Positions 11,333 through 20,016 of a DNA stretch of 64,000 nucleotides are shown here, piece by piece. Numbering within the stretch: position 1 is the stretch's first letter; each line of letters opens with the position of its first letter. Location: assembly GCA_945878375.1 (NCBI GenBank), contig CAMDWG010000003.1, positions 124,001 through 188,000 on the forward strand, written 5' to 3'. The translations under genes and the position numbers were made by a program. This DNA comes from Roseomonas mucosa (GTDB lineage Bacteria; Pseudomonadota; Alphaproteobacteria; Acetobacterales; Acetobacteraceae). The notes beneath the pieces are model-generated. The model had not been told where the DNA came from and made no database searches. It saw only the letters and a program-made list of their open reading frames with translations.

Positions 11333-12061
11333 TCAGCCTCCGATGATGTCAGCCACCGGGCCGTCGGCCATGATCCGCCCGCCTTCCATCCGGATCGCGC
11401 GGGTGCACCAGGTGCGGACGATGTTCATGTCATGGGTGGCGATGACCAGGATGTCCGCATTGGTCACCAATTGCTCCAGCCGCTGCGTGGCGCGCTGGAT
11501 GAAATCGGCATCCCCCGCCAGGAACCATTCATCCATCAGCAGGATCTGCGGCTCCATCAGCGTCGCCGCGGCGAAGGACAGCCGCACGCCCATGCCGGCC
11601 GAATAGGTGCGGATCGGCACATCCAGGAACTCGCCAAGCCCGCTGAACTGCCCGGCTTCCTCCGCCATGCGGGCGCATTCCGCGTCCGACATGCCAAGGA
11701 ACAGGCCGCGCAGGATGATGTTCTCCCGCCCCGTCGCCTCAGGGTCCATGCCGGCGCCGGGATCGATCAGCGATCCGATGCTGCCCGCCACCTCCAGCCG
11801 CCCGCCGACCGGTTCGTAGATCCCGGCCAGCGTGCGCAGCAGCGTGGTCTTGCCGGCGCCATTGTTGCCCACCAGCGCCACACGCTCACCGGGCTCAATT
11901 CGGAAGCTGAGGTCGCGCAGCGCCGCGACGACGATGCGGTGGCTTGCATCCTCCTTCAGCCGCGCGCCCGCGCGGGCCATCAGCCGCTTCTTCAGCGACC
12001 GTGCCGCGACATGATACAGCGGGAACTCGATCGAAAGGCAGTCAGCCTCGATATGCGCCAT
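11333..12061 (-). CDS. wzt: Polysaccharide ABC exporter, ATP-binding subunit (Wzt/KpsT type)
   Basis: A 242-residue ATPase that drives export of lipid-linked polysaccharide across the inner membrane. It has Walker A GNNGAGKTT at residue 65, the polysaccharide-exporter variant of the signature YSAGMGVRL in place of LSGGQ, and Walker B ILLMDEW. It ends after the nucleotide-binding domain, so it lacks the C-terminal carbohydrate-binding domain of O-antigen Wzt proteins and is closer in size to capsule KpsT. The ATG at 12061 lies 9 bases after the permease stop, which makes the pair a single exporter. No outer-membrane exporter or co-polymerase partner (KpsD, KpsE) is encoded in the window. Confidence 0.9.
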   Translation of the reverse strand: MAHIEADCLSIEFPLYHVAARSLKKRLMARAGARLKEDASHRIVVAALRDLSFRIEPGERVALVGNNGAGKTTLLRTLAGIYEPVGGRLEVAGSIGSLIDPGAGMDPEATGRENIILRGLFLGMSDAECARMAEEAGQFSGLGEFLDVPIRTYSAGMGVRLSFAAATLMEPQILLMDEWFLAGDADFIQRATQRLEQLVTNADILVIATHDMNIVRTWCTRAIRMEGGRIMADGPVADIIGG

Positions 12062-12070
12062 CGATCGGCC

Positions 12071-12916
12071 TCAGACCCAGAAGGCGATTCGGCCGCGGAA
12101 GCGGACGAAGAAGATCATCGCGAGCGTGCAGGACAGCGCCGTATAGGCCAGCGCCGCCGCCCAGACCAAGGCGGAGGCGCCGCCTTCCACCAGCGGGCCG
12201 CGCACCGTTTCCATCACGGCGAAGAACGGATTGAGCGGCAGCCATGCCGAAGCGGGACCGAGCAGCTGCGGCTTCCACAAGACGGGCGACAGGAAGAAGG
12301 CCAACTGCATGATGTTCGTCACGATCTGCGGAATGTCGCGGAAGCGCGCGCAGATCATGCCGAGGAACAGCCCCACCGCACAGGCATTCACCGCGATCAG
12401 CACAAGGCCGGGGATCGCCAGCAGCGCCTCCGGCCCCGGGATCGCGCCGGTCAGCGCCAAGACCACGGCGATCAGCGGCAGGCTGTGCGCGGCGATGATC
12501 GCGTTGCGGATCACGAAGCGCAGGACGTGCAGGGTATAGGGCAGCGGCATCTGCCGGATCACGCCCTCGGCACCGACGAAGCTCTGGCAGGAATCCACCA
12601 CCGTCTGGTTGATCGTCGTCCAGACCAGCAGGCTCACCGCCAGCCAGGGCATGTATTCGACCAGCGACATCTTGAAGAGCGTGGAGTAGACGAGGCCGAT
12701 CCCGCAGACCATCACGGCGGTCGAGGCCGTCATCCAGAACGGCCCCAGAACTGAACCCCGATACCGGTTGCGAATATCAAGCCGCGCCAGCGCCCAGGCG
12801 AGGCGCCAGCGCCGAAGCCCCGCCGTCAGGTCGTCAACCGCTCGTTCGAAGTGCCGTGGGTCATCCGCATCGCGCCGATAGACAGGCGATGCCGTGCGTG
12901 CATCGGATGAGGTCAT
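12071..12916 (-). CDS. wzm: Polysaccharide ABC exporter, permease subunit (Wzm/KpsM type)
   Basis: A 281-residue ABC-2 type permease with about six membrane helices after a cytoplasmic N-terminus of some 55 residues. The conserved WALARLDIRNRYRGSVLGPFW amphipathic entry helix, the FLGMICARFRDI loop and the LPLNPFFAVMETVRGPL region identify the polysaccharide exporter subfamily. The frame is open upstream to 13021, but the ATG at 12916 (MTSSDAR) is the sensible start because the upstream stretch overlaps the end of nadE and is Arg-rich. It pairs with wzt directly downstream. Exported substrate: presumably the glycan built by the glycosyltransferases upstream in the same run. Confidence 0.88.
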   Translation of the reverse strand: MTSSDARTASPVYRRDADDPRHFERAVDDLTAGLRRWRLAWALARLDIRNRYRGSVLGPFWMTASTAVMVCGIGLVYSTLFKMSLVEYMPWLAVSLLVWTTINQTVVDSCQSFVGAEGVIRQMPLPYTLHVLRFVIRNAIIAAHSLPLIAVVLALTGAIPGPEALLAIPGLVLIAVNACAVGLFLGMICARFRDIPQIVTNIMQLAFFLSPVLWKPQLLGPASAWLPLNPFFAVMETVRGPLVEGGASALVWAAALAYTALSCTLAMIFFVRFRGRIAFWV

Positions 12917-12977
12917 TACGTGGCTATAGCGTGCAAGGGGCGCCCCCGCCAGCGCCGCGCCCCGACGGCGCCGCCCT

Positions 12978-15026
12978 TCAGGGACGCCGCGGGATGCGTG
13001 CGAGTTCCGCCAGCCACGCATCCGCGGATGCGTCAGACGGCGCCCGCCAATCGCCGCGCGGCGACAGCGAACCGCCGGAACTCACCTTCGGCCCGTTCGG
13101 CACGGCGGACCGCTTGAACTGGCTGGTGGCGAAGAAGCGCCGGACGAACACGCGCAGCCAAGCCGCGATGGTATCGAGGTCATAAGCCACGCGCTTCTCG
13201 GCCGGGGTATGCGGCGGCCAGGCGCCGACGGCGGCATCGCGCCAGGCATGCCACGCCAGGAACGCCACCTTGGACGGCCGGAAGCCGAAGCGCGTGATGT
13301 GGTACAGGTGAAAATCCTGCAGCGCATAGGGGCCGACGAAATCCTCGGTTTTCTGGGCCGGCTGGTCGGTGCTGGCCCCCGGCACGAGTTCCGGCGAGAT
13401 CTCGGTCGCCAGGATATCCAGCAGCACGGGCTTCGCCGCCGCACCGAAGATCCCGCCCTGCGCCACCCAGCGGATCAGGTGCTGGATCAGCGTCTTCGGC
13501 ACGCTGGCATTCACATTGTAGTGCGACATGTGGTCGCCGACGCCATAGGTCGCCCAACCCAGCGCCAGTTCCGACAGATCGCCCGTGCCCAGCACGATCG
13601 CGTCATGATGGTTCGCCAGCCTGAACAGCAGGGATGTGCGCGCGCCGGCCTGCACATTCTCGAAGGTCACGTCATGCACGGCCTGCCCTTCGGCGAAGGG
13701 GTGGCCGATGTCGCGCAGCATCTGCATCGAGGCCGGCGTCATATCCGTCTCGGCCGCCGTGACGCCCAGCGCCTGCATCAGTGCCCAGGCGTTGGATTTC
13801 GTGCGGTCCGTCGTGGCGAAGGCCGGCAGCGTCCAGGCCAGGATATTCGCGCGCGGCAGGCCGAGCGCATCGAAGGCGTGGGCGGCCACCAGCAGCGCCT
13901 GGGTGGAATCGAGCCCGCCCGAGACACCGATGACGACCCGCTTGATCCCCGTCGCCTCCAGCCGCTGGCGAAGTCCATAGGACTGGATGTTGTAGGCCTC
14001 GTAGCACAGCTCCGCGAGGCGGGCGTCGTCGTCGGGCACGAAGGGAAAGCGCGGCACGGCGCGCAGCAGGCCGAGATCGGCCTCGCGGTCCGGGGCGAGG
14101 GTGAAGGCGATCTCGCGGAAGGGTCGTGGCGGGCGGTTCAGGTCGGCCGTGTCGCCGAAGGTCTGCGTCCGCAGCCTTTCCTGCTGGAGACGTTCCAGAT
14201 CGAGATCGGCCAGGATCGGCGCGGGATCGCGCGCGAAGCGCGGGGCTTCCGCCAGCAGCACGCCATTCTCATAGATCATCGCCTGCCCATCCCAGGCGAG
14301 GTCGGTGCTGGATTCGCCCGCGCCGGCCGCCGAATAGAGATAGGCCGCGATGCAGCGCGCCGAATGCACCTGGCACAGCGCATGGCGATAGGCGGATTTG
14401 CCGACCGTGACGTTGCTCGCCGAAAGGTTCAGCAGCACGGTCGCCCCTGCCAGCGCCGCGGCGGTGGAAGGCGGCACGGGCGACCACACATCCTCGCAGA
14501 CCTCGACGCCGATCACGAGGTCGGGCAGATCCTCGGCCCGCAGCAGGATGTCGGTGCCGAAGGGCGCTTCCTGCCCCGCCAGGCGCAGCAACGGCGGCAC
14601 GGCGCCGGCGCCACTGGCGAAGTGCCGCTTCTCGTAGAATTCGCGGTAGTTCGGCAGGTAGGTCTTGGGGAAGGCGGCCAGCAGCCGGCCGCGATGGATC
14701 GCCAGCGCCGCGTTGTAGAGCCGTCCGCCCGCGCGCACCGGCGCGCCGACGAACAGCAGGGGCGCAAGGTCGCGGCTTTCCGTCAGGATGCGCGCGACCG
14801 CCTGTTCCACCGCCTCCAGCAGCGCCGCCTGCTGCAGCAGGTCGTCGATGGCGTAGGCCGACAGGCCGAGTTCGGGGAACAGCACCAGCGACGCCCCGGC
14901 GGAGGCCGCGCGGCGGGCCATCGCCAGCGTCTCGGCCGCGTTGAAGGCCGAGTCGGCGACGCGAAGCCTCGGCGCGCAGACGGCGGCGCGGACGAAACCA
15001 TGGGTGTGGATGTTCTGGAACGCCAT
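12978..15026 (-). CDS. nadE: Glutamine-dependent NAD+ synthetase
   Basis: A 682-residue two-domain enzyme that makes NAD+ from deamido-NAD+, using ammonia released from glutamine. The N-terminal nitrilase-like glutaminase has the catalytic triad Glu52 (FPELGLSAY), Lys121 (FPKTYLPN) and Cys177 (VEVCEDVW). The C-terminal synthetase has the pyrophosphate loop GVSGGLDST near residue 370 and [12 protein letters not shown]. The ATG at 15026 ([11 protein letters not shown]) gives the usual length; an upstream ATG at 15110 would overlap the glycosyltransferase gene. It is a housekeeping gene sitting between a glycosyltransferase and the exporter genes, with roughly 60-bp gaps on both sides. Confidence 0.93.
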   Translation of the reverse strand: MAFQNIHTHGFVRAAVCAPRLRVADSAFNAAETLAMARRAASAGASLVLFPELGLSAYAIDDLLQQAALLEAVEQAVARILTESRDLAPLLFVGAPVRAGGRLYNAALAIHRGRLLAAFPKTYLPNYREFYEKRHFASGAGAVPPLLRLAGQEAPFGTDILLRAEDLPDLVIGVEVCEDVWSPVPPSTAAALAGATVLLNLSASNVTVGKSAYRHALCQVHSARCIAAYLYSAAGAGESSTDLAWDGQAMIYENGVLLAEAPRFARDPAPILADLDLERLQQERLRTQTFGDTADLNRPPRPFREIAFTLAPDREADLGLLRAVPRFPFVPDDDARLAELCYEAYNIQSYGLRQRLEATGIKRVVIGVSGGLDSTQALLVAAHAFDALGLPRANILAWTLPAFATTDRTKSNAWALMQALGVTAAETDMTPASMQMLRDIGHPFAEGQAVHDVTFENVQAGARTSLLFRLANHHDAIVLGTGDLSELALGWATYGVGDHMSHYNVNASVPKTLIQHLIRWVAQGGIFGAAAKPVLLDILATEISPELVPGASTDQPAQKTEDFVGPYALQDFHLYHITRFGFRPSKVAFLAWHAWRDAAVGAWPPHTPAEKRVAYDLDTIAAWLRVFVRRFFATSQFKRSAVPNGPKVSSGGSLSPRGDWRAPSDASADAWLAELARIPRRP

Positions 15027-15087
15027 TACGTCCTGCGTCGCGCCTCCGGGCCCGGCCAGCTTTGCCGCAGCGGGCCCTGCCGCGCAA

Positions 15088-16041
15088 TCATCGCGCGCGG
15101 TTCCCCGCATCCGGCCCGGGCAGGGCCAGATAGGCCAGCCGCTTCGCCTCCAGCCGCCCGCGGGAGACGGTGTCGAGGATCAGCCCGCTGGCCAGCGACA
15201 GGAAGGACAGCAGGGCGAGCCCCATGGCCAGCACCGCCGTCGGCAGCCGCGGCACCAGCCCGGTCTCGAGGAAGGTGGCCAGCAGCGGCAGCGCCAGCAG
15301 GATCGCGGCGGCGAGCAGCACGGCGGCGGTGGCGGAGAAGAACATCAACGGCCTCTCCCGCTGCACCAGCAGCAGGATGGTGCGGAAGATGCGCGCACCG
15401 TCGCGCCAGGTGTTGAGCTTGCTGGCGGAGCCCACGGGGCGTTCCTTGTAGGCGGTCCGCGCCTCCCCGACGGGCAGGCGCAATTCCAGCGCGTGGACGG
15501 TAAATTCCGTCTCCGTCTCGAAGCCGGCGGCAAGTGCGGGGAAGCTCTTCACGAAGCGGCGGGAGAAAACGCGGTAGCCCGACAGCATGTCGGTGATGCG
15601 GTTGCCGAAGACGAAGCGGACCATGCCGGTCAGCACGGCGTTGCCGAAGCGGTGCCCGGGGCGATAGGCGGCGGCGGCGTCCGTCACGCGCACGCCGGTG
15701 ACCATGTCGAGCCGGTCGTCGAACAGCAGGCGCAGCATCTCGGGCGCCGCGGTGGCGTCGTAGGTGTCGTCGCCATCGACCAGGAGATAGGCGTCGGCTT
15801 CGATGTCGGCGAACATCCGCCGCACGACATGGCCCTTGCCCTGCTGCGTCTCGGTCCGCACCACGGCGCCAGCGGCGGCGGCGGCGGCACGCGTGCCGTC
15901 GCGGGAATTGTTGTCATAGACATAGACGGTGGCCTGCGGCAGCGCCGCGCGGAAGGCTGCGACGACGCGCGGGATCGCGACTTCCTCATTGTAGCAGGGG
16001 ATGAGGATAGCGATGCGGGGGGCGTCGAAGGCGGCACTCAT
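15088..16041 (-). CDS. GT2-family membrane glycosyltransferase
   Basis: A 317-residue inverting glycosyltransferase of the GT-A fold, similar in layout to dolichol- or undecaprenyl-phosphate sugar transferases. ILIPCYNEE opens the domain near residue 13, DGDDTYD is the metal-binding DxD region near residue 90, and the acceptor side includes [17 protein letters not shown]. Two hydrophobic helices at about residues 235-300 anchor it in the membrane. Two starts are possible, 16041 (MSAAFDAP) and 16086; the first begins directly at the fold. Its place between kpsS and nadE in the capsule run suggests a role in making the exported glycan or a lipid-linked sugar donor. The donor sugar cannot be read. 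Confidence 0.82.
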   Translation of the reverse strand: MSAAFDAPRIAILIPCYNEEVAIPRVVAAFRAALPQATVYVYDNNSRDGTRAAAAAAGAVVRTETQQGKGHVVRRMFADIEADAYLLVDGDDTYDATAAPEMLRLLFDDRLDMVTGVRVTDAAAAYRPGHRFGNAVLTGMVRFVFGNRITDMLSGYRVFSRRFVKSFPALAAGFETETEFTVHALELRLPVGEARTAYKERPVGSASKLNTWRDGARIFRTILLLVQRERPLMFFSATAAVLLAAAILLALPLLATFLETGLVPRLPTAVLAMGLALLSFLSLASGLILDTVSRGRLEAKRLAYLALPGPDAGNRAR

Positions 16042-16152
16042 CTCCGCGGCGTCCTTGGGTCGGGTTGGGTTCAACCGGGCCGACATGGCCCGGGGGACGA
16101 TACAATGCGACGTGGCCCGAGGTCAGCAGCCATTGGCCGGGATAGCGTTGGA

Positions 16153-17478
16153 TCAATCCGCCGCGGGTGGCGCCGATCCCCCCCTGGGGGTGGCTTCGGC
16201 CTGCCTCGCCCCAGGCACCCCCACCCTGCCCTCATGCAGGCGGCGCACCGTCTCGGCCACCGCCACCGCACGGCCATCGTGACCGTAGAAGACGCCACGC
16301 AACTGCGTGGTTGCCTGCAGCGCGGCCAGGAAGTCCGTACGCAGCCCGGGATCGGGCTGTGTCCCCTCTGACCAGAACCGGTCGAGCGGGCCTTGATGCG
16401 TCAGCCCCTCCACGTCCCACACCGCCCTGCCCAGCGCCTTGGTCGGGCAGCCGAGCACGATGGCACGCAAGCCGACCGTGCTGTTCACCGTCACCATCCC
16501 GCGCGACCCGCCGAGCATCAGGTCGAGGGGCCCGTGATGGGCGACATGCACCCGCCGCCCAACGCCCGCCGCCTCCGCGATGGCGGGCAGCCGCCGGCTC
16601 CAGCGCTTCAGGCAGGGATCGAGCGGGTGGACCTTGATCAGCAGGTGGCCGTCCGACGGTGCATGGCGCGCGAAGGACCGCACGGTCTCCGCCACCGGCG
16701 TGTCCATGTCGGAATAGTCGGAATAGGCGCGGATGGAGAAATCGGTCTCCATCTGCATGGCGAAGACCCAGAAGGGCTGCCCGGCGAGCATCTCGACGAT
16801 CCGCGTGCCCTCGGCGCGCTCACCCCGCCGCAGCAGCAGGCGCCGCGCCATGCCGGCATAGGTCGCCAGCGGATGATGCAGCTGATGGCTGCGATAGTGC
16901 CGGAAGCGGCGCGACGGCAGCAGGTTCGCCACATGATAGGCCACGTCCCAGGCCGCCATGCGCCAGAAGGGGTCGCGCAGGCGTACCGTCAGGTCGGCGG
17001 GCGGCAGGCCCGCCGCCAGGGTACGGATTGCGGCGGGATCGCGCGGGAAATGGCTGTCCGCGCTCATCGCATCGCGTTCGAGCGTGATCCAGTCGGGGCG
17101 GAAATAGCCGAAATCGGTCACGGTCACCGTCGCGCCGCGCGCCCGCGCCGCCTGTGCGGCGGCCTTGTGCAACGCCCGTTGCTCGCCCAGCAGGATCACG
17201 TCCGTGATGCCGTGGCGGTCCAGGAAGCCGGCGATGAAGTCCGGCCATTCCTCGCCCCGGCCCGTGAAGTCCACGCTCTCGGGCGCGCCCTTGCCGACCT
17301 GCCAGAACAGCCGGTCGCCGAGACTGAGGTTGACCCGATGCACGCCGTGGCCGAGCGCCGCCAATCCCGCCCCGACCTCGGCGAAATACGGGCTGATCGG
17401 CCCCTGGAGGAACAGGAACTGGCGCATCGGAGCGAAGGGTTGATGCTCCGGAAGAAGCCTGGCGTCACGCGGCGACAT
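16153..17478 (-). CDS. kpsS: KpsS-like capsule polysaccharide protein
   Basis: A 441-residue protein of the capsule synthesis/LipB family. In E. coli group 2 capsules, KpsS adds the first beta-Kdo of the linker to a lysophosphatidylglycerol anchor; rhizobial RkpJ belongs to the same family. Typical segments are FLFLQGPISPYFAEVG at the start, DFGYFRPDWITLE, the lysine/HP motif LIKVHPLDP and the donor-site motif VNSTVGLRAIVLG. The ATG at 17478 is preferred to an open frame running upstream to 17571, because that stretch overlaps the previous gene. No KpsC partner is present here. It lies 35 bases after the GNAT-like gene, which links lipid synthesis with capsule assembly. Confidence 0.82.
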   Translation of the reverse strand: MSPRDARLLPEHQPFAPMRQFLFLQGPISPYFAEVGAGLAALGHGVHRVNLSLGDRLFWQVGKGAPESVDFTGRGEEWPDFIAGFLDRHGITDVILLGEQRALHKAAAQAARARGATVTVTDFGYFRPDWITLERDAMSADSHFPRDPAAIRTLAAGLPPADLTVRLRDPFWRMAAWDVAYHVANLLPSRRFRHYRSHQLHHPLATYAGMARRLLLRRGERAEGTRIVEMLAGQPFWVFAMQMETDFSIRAYSDYSDMDTPVAETVRSFARHAPSDGHLLIKVHPLDPCLKRWSRRLPAIAEAAGVGRRVHVAHHGPLDLMLGGSRGMVTVNSTVGLRAIVLGCPTKALGRAVWDVEGLTHQGPLDRFWSEGTQPDPGLRTDFLAALQATTQLRGVFYGHDGRAVAVAETVRRLHEGRVGVPGARQAEATPRGGSAPPAAD

Positions 17479-17513
17479 GGGTGGCGCATACCTCTGGCCC
17501 CCGGCGCGGCATG

Positions 17514-18668
17514 TCAATGCCGCGCAGCGCTCGATGCCACTTCCATCCGATCGGCGGTCGCCCCGCGCCACAGCCGCCAGCGCCCGGTCTCGGGTGCTGG
17601 CAGGCGCGCCATCGCGTTGCGCATCGCGGCATTCTCCTCGAGGATCCAGCTGATCTCGATGCGACGCCAGCCGCGCCGCGCGGCGATCCCGATCGCCTCC
17701 GCCAGCAAGGCTCCCATGGCCAGGGCGGAAGCCGGATGACCACGGAAGCCGGGCGCGATGCCAAGCATGGGGATGCGTGCCTCCGCCCCGCCCCCGGCCA
17801 GGGCATGGGCCAGCTTCACCCAGCCAAGGGGCAGCAGCCTTCCGTCACGCGGCAAGGCGGGCTCGATATTCGGCACGAGGGACACCAACCCGACCGGCGC
17901 GCCGTCCCAGTCGGCGAAGACGACCTCACCGGCGAATAGCAGCGGGCGCAGCAACTTGCCCATCATCTCCACCTCGCCCGGGCGGAGCGGGACGGCATGG
18001 CGGTTCCGCGCCCAGGCGAGGTCATAGAGCGCGGCGACGCGCGCCACCTCCGCCCGCCAGTCCCGCCGGCTCATCCGGCGCAGGCGCAGTCGCGCCATCT
18101 CTGCCGGGCGCCGCGCCGCCAGCGCCGCGAAGCGCGCCCGATGCCGCTCTTCCGCCAGGTCGAGCGTGCAGGCCAGCACATCGCCGAGCGGGGCGAAGCC
18201 GGCGGCCTCGATCATCGCGGGAAGCCAATCGGGCGTCTGCGGCATCCGCAGCATCGACGGCCTGCCGGATGACGCGATGAGGGCGCCGACCTCATGGTTG
18301 ATGGTGAAGGAGAGCGGCCCGTCGAGGCTGCTCCGCCCATGCCGCGCGACGAAGCCCCGCGCGGCATCGAGCAGCGCGGCGACGACCCCGGCATCGCGTT
18401 CGCTGCGCAGGAAGCCGAAGGTGGCGGGGCCGGGCCCGGCCAGGGGCACGCAGGCGGCAATCCGCCCGACGGCCTGCCCGTCGCGAATGGCCAGGAACCG
18501 CGCCACCGCATGATCGCGCAGGAAGCCGTTCCAGCCGGCGTCGAACAGCCGCGCCTCCTCCCACCGCAGCGGCACGCCCCAGCCGAGCGGCCCGAGCCTG
18601 GCCGGGATGTCCAGGAAGGCCGCCGCCTCCGCCGCGCCCGCGACCTCGACGATGCGAAGCGGGCTCAC
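17514..18668 (-). CDS. GNAT-like acyltransferase coupled to the alpha-oxoamine synthase
   Basis: A 384-residue protein with a GNAT-like fold. The acyl-CoA loop is visible in the C-terminal half (LGIAPGFRGHPASALAMGALL), followed by a strand RIEISWILEENAAMRNAM typical of long GNAT proteins of about 380 residues, some of which are mis-annotated as dATP pyrophosphohydrolase. The GTG start at 18668 overlaps the stop of the oxoamine synthase gene (GTGA), so the two products are probably made together. From memory, a long GNAT protein is the bacterial ceramide synthase of Caulobacter. By analogy this one could N-acylate the amino group made by its neighbour. That function is inference; the acyl donor is unknown. 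Confidence 0.7.
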   Translation of the reverse strand: MSPLRIVEVAGAAEAAAFLDIPARLGPLGWGVPLRWEEARLFDAGWNGFLRDHAVARFLAIRDGQAVGRIAACVPLAGPGPATFGFLRSERDAGVVAALLDAARGFVARHGRSSLDGPLSFTINHEVGALIASSGRPSMLRMPQTPDWLPAMIEAAGFAPLGDVLACTLDLAEERHRARFAALAARRPAEMARLRLRRMSRRDWRAEVARVAALYDLAWARNRHAVPLRPGEVEMMGKLLRPLLFAGEVVFADWDGAPVGLVSLVPNIEPALPRDGRLLPLGWVKLAHALAGGGAEARIPMLGIAPGFRGHPASALAMGALLAEAIGIAARRGWRRIEISWILEENAAMRNAMARLPAPETGRWRLWRGATADRMEVASSAARH

Positions 18669-19996
18669 CCCAGCTTGTCGGAGGCCGGCACGCTGTCGGC
18701 CGCGCGGAGGAGCGCATCGACCGTGGCGTCGATATCGGCTGCCTCGTGCTCGGATGAGAGGAAGAAACGCAGCCGCGCGGCCTGTTCGGGCACGGCGGGG
18801 AAGATGATCGGCAGCGCGTTCACCCCGCGCTCCAGCAGCGCGGCGGAGACGCGGATGGCGCGCACCGAGCTGCCGAGCACCACCGGCACGATCCCGAGCC
18901 CGGCGGAGTGCCCAGTGTCGAAGCCACGCGCGCGGCAGGCATCGCGCAGCCGCCGCGCATTGGCCTGCAGCTTCGCGACCCGCCAGGGCTCGGCCTGCAG
19001 GATATCCAGCGCGGCATGGGCGGAGGCCGCGAGCGCCGGCGGCAGGCCGACGGAATAGACGAAGCCCGGCGCGGTGTGGCGTAGCCAGTCGATCAGCTCG
19101 GCCTTGGCCGCGACATAGCCGCCGCAGGCGCAGAGCGTCTTGGACAAGGTGCCCATCCAGATATCGACATCGGATGGATCGATGCCCGCGGCTTCGAAGG
19201 CGCCCTTGCCCGTCTCGCCCACCACGCCGAGGCCATGCGCGTCATCCACCATCAGCCAGGCATCGTACTGGCGGGCGAGGCGCACGAAGCCCGCCAGGTC
19301 CGGCACGTCGCCATCCATCGAGTAATGGCCCTCGACCACCAGCAGCACGCGCTGCGCGCCGCCGCCCCGGGCGCGCGCGGCCTTCAGCTCGCGCTCCGCG
19401 GCGGCAAGGTCGTTATGCGCGAAGGGCGCGCGCCGCGCCCCCGACAGCCGTGCGCCTTCGACGGCGGAATTGTGGATCGCGGCGTCATGCACGATCACGT
19501 CGCGCGGCCCCATCAGGTGGCCGATCAGCGTCACATTGGTCGCATGCCCGCTGACGAAGGCGAGCGCGGCATCCGCGCCGTAATGCGCGGCCAGCGCGGC
19601 TTCCAGCGCGGCATGCACCGGCCTCTCCCCGCTGACGAGGCGGGAGGCGGAGGCGGAGATGCCGTAGCGCGCCATCGCCGCCATCGCGGCCTGGTGCAGC
19701 CGCGGGTCGCCGTTCAGCCCGATATAGTCGTAGGAGCCGAAATTGATCAGATCCCGCCCGGCGATGGCGGTGTGCGCGCCGGCACGGCCTTCATGCGTGC
19801 GGAAGAACGGGCTTTCCAGGCCGAGCGCATCCATCGCGTCGCGCACCAGCCCCCAATCCTTGAGGTTCTGGATGCTGCCGAAGCCGCGCGGATCGCGCGC
19901 CGCCTGCGCGTCCTGGCCCTCGCGCCGGCGGGCCAGGCGCTGCACCAAGGCGAGGCGCGCCGTGGCTGAGAGACCGAAGGCCTGACCGCGGATCAT
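18665..19996 (-). CDS. Alpha-oxoamine synthase (serine palmitoyltransferase/BioF-like, RkpG-like)
   Basis: A 443-residue pyridoxal-phosphate enzyme that joins an acyl thioester to an amino acid with loss of CO2. Key sites: NFGSYDYIGL near residue 85, SASASRLVSGERPVH near residue 115, VDDAHGLGVVG at 250-260 and the cofactor lysine K286 in GTLSKTLCACGG. It has about 70 residues before the core, longer than BioF or Kbl. It lies 20 bases after the PKS gene, which has no thioesterase, so it could release the polyketide from the carrier domain as an amino-ketone. The pairing parallels RkpA/RkpG in rhizobial K-antigen loci and PKS/oxoamine synthase pairs of fungal sphingosine-like toxins. The amino acid used is not known. 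Confidence 0.85.
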   Translation of the reverse strand: MIRGQAFGLSATARLALVQRLARRREGQDAQAARDPRGFGSIQNLKDWGLVRDAMDALGLESPFFRTHEGRAGAHTAIAGRDLINFGSYDYIGLNGDPRLHQAAMAAMARYGISASASRLVSGERPVHAALEAALAAHYGADAALAFVSGHATNVTLIGHLMGPRDVIVHDAAIHNSAVEGARLSGARRAPFAHNDLAAAERELKAARARGGGAQRVLLVVEGHYSMDGDVPDLAGFVRLARQYDAWLMVDDAHGLGVVGETGKGAFEAAGIDPSDVDIWMGTLSKTLCACGGYVAAKAELIDWLRHTAPGFVYSVGLPPALAASAHAALDILQAEPWRVAKLQANARRLRDACRARGFDTGHSAGLGIVPVVLGSSVRAIRVSAALLERGVNALPIIFPAVPEQAARLRFFLSSEHEAADIDATVDALLRAADSVPASDKLG

Positions 19997-20016
19997 GGAT
20001 GCTGCGAACCTTCTGC

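Noticed and set aside
10169-12754. 861-codon plus-strand frame opposite the aminopeptidase and exporter genes
   Set aside because: Runs across three separate opposite-strand genes and has an Arg/His/Gln-rich composition typical of antisense frames.
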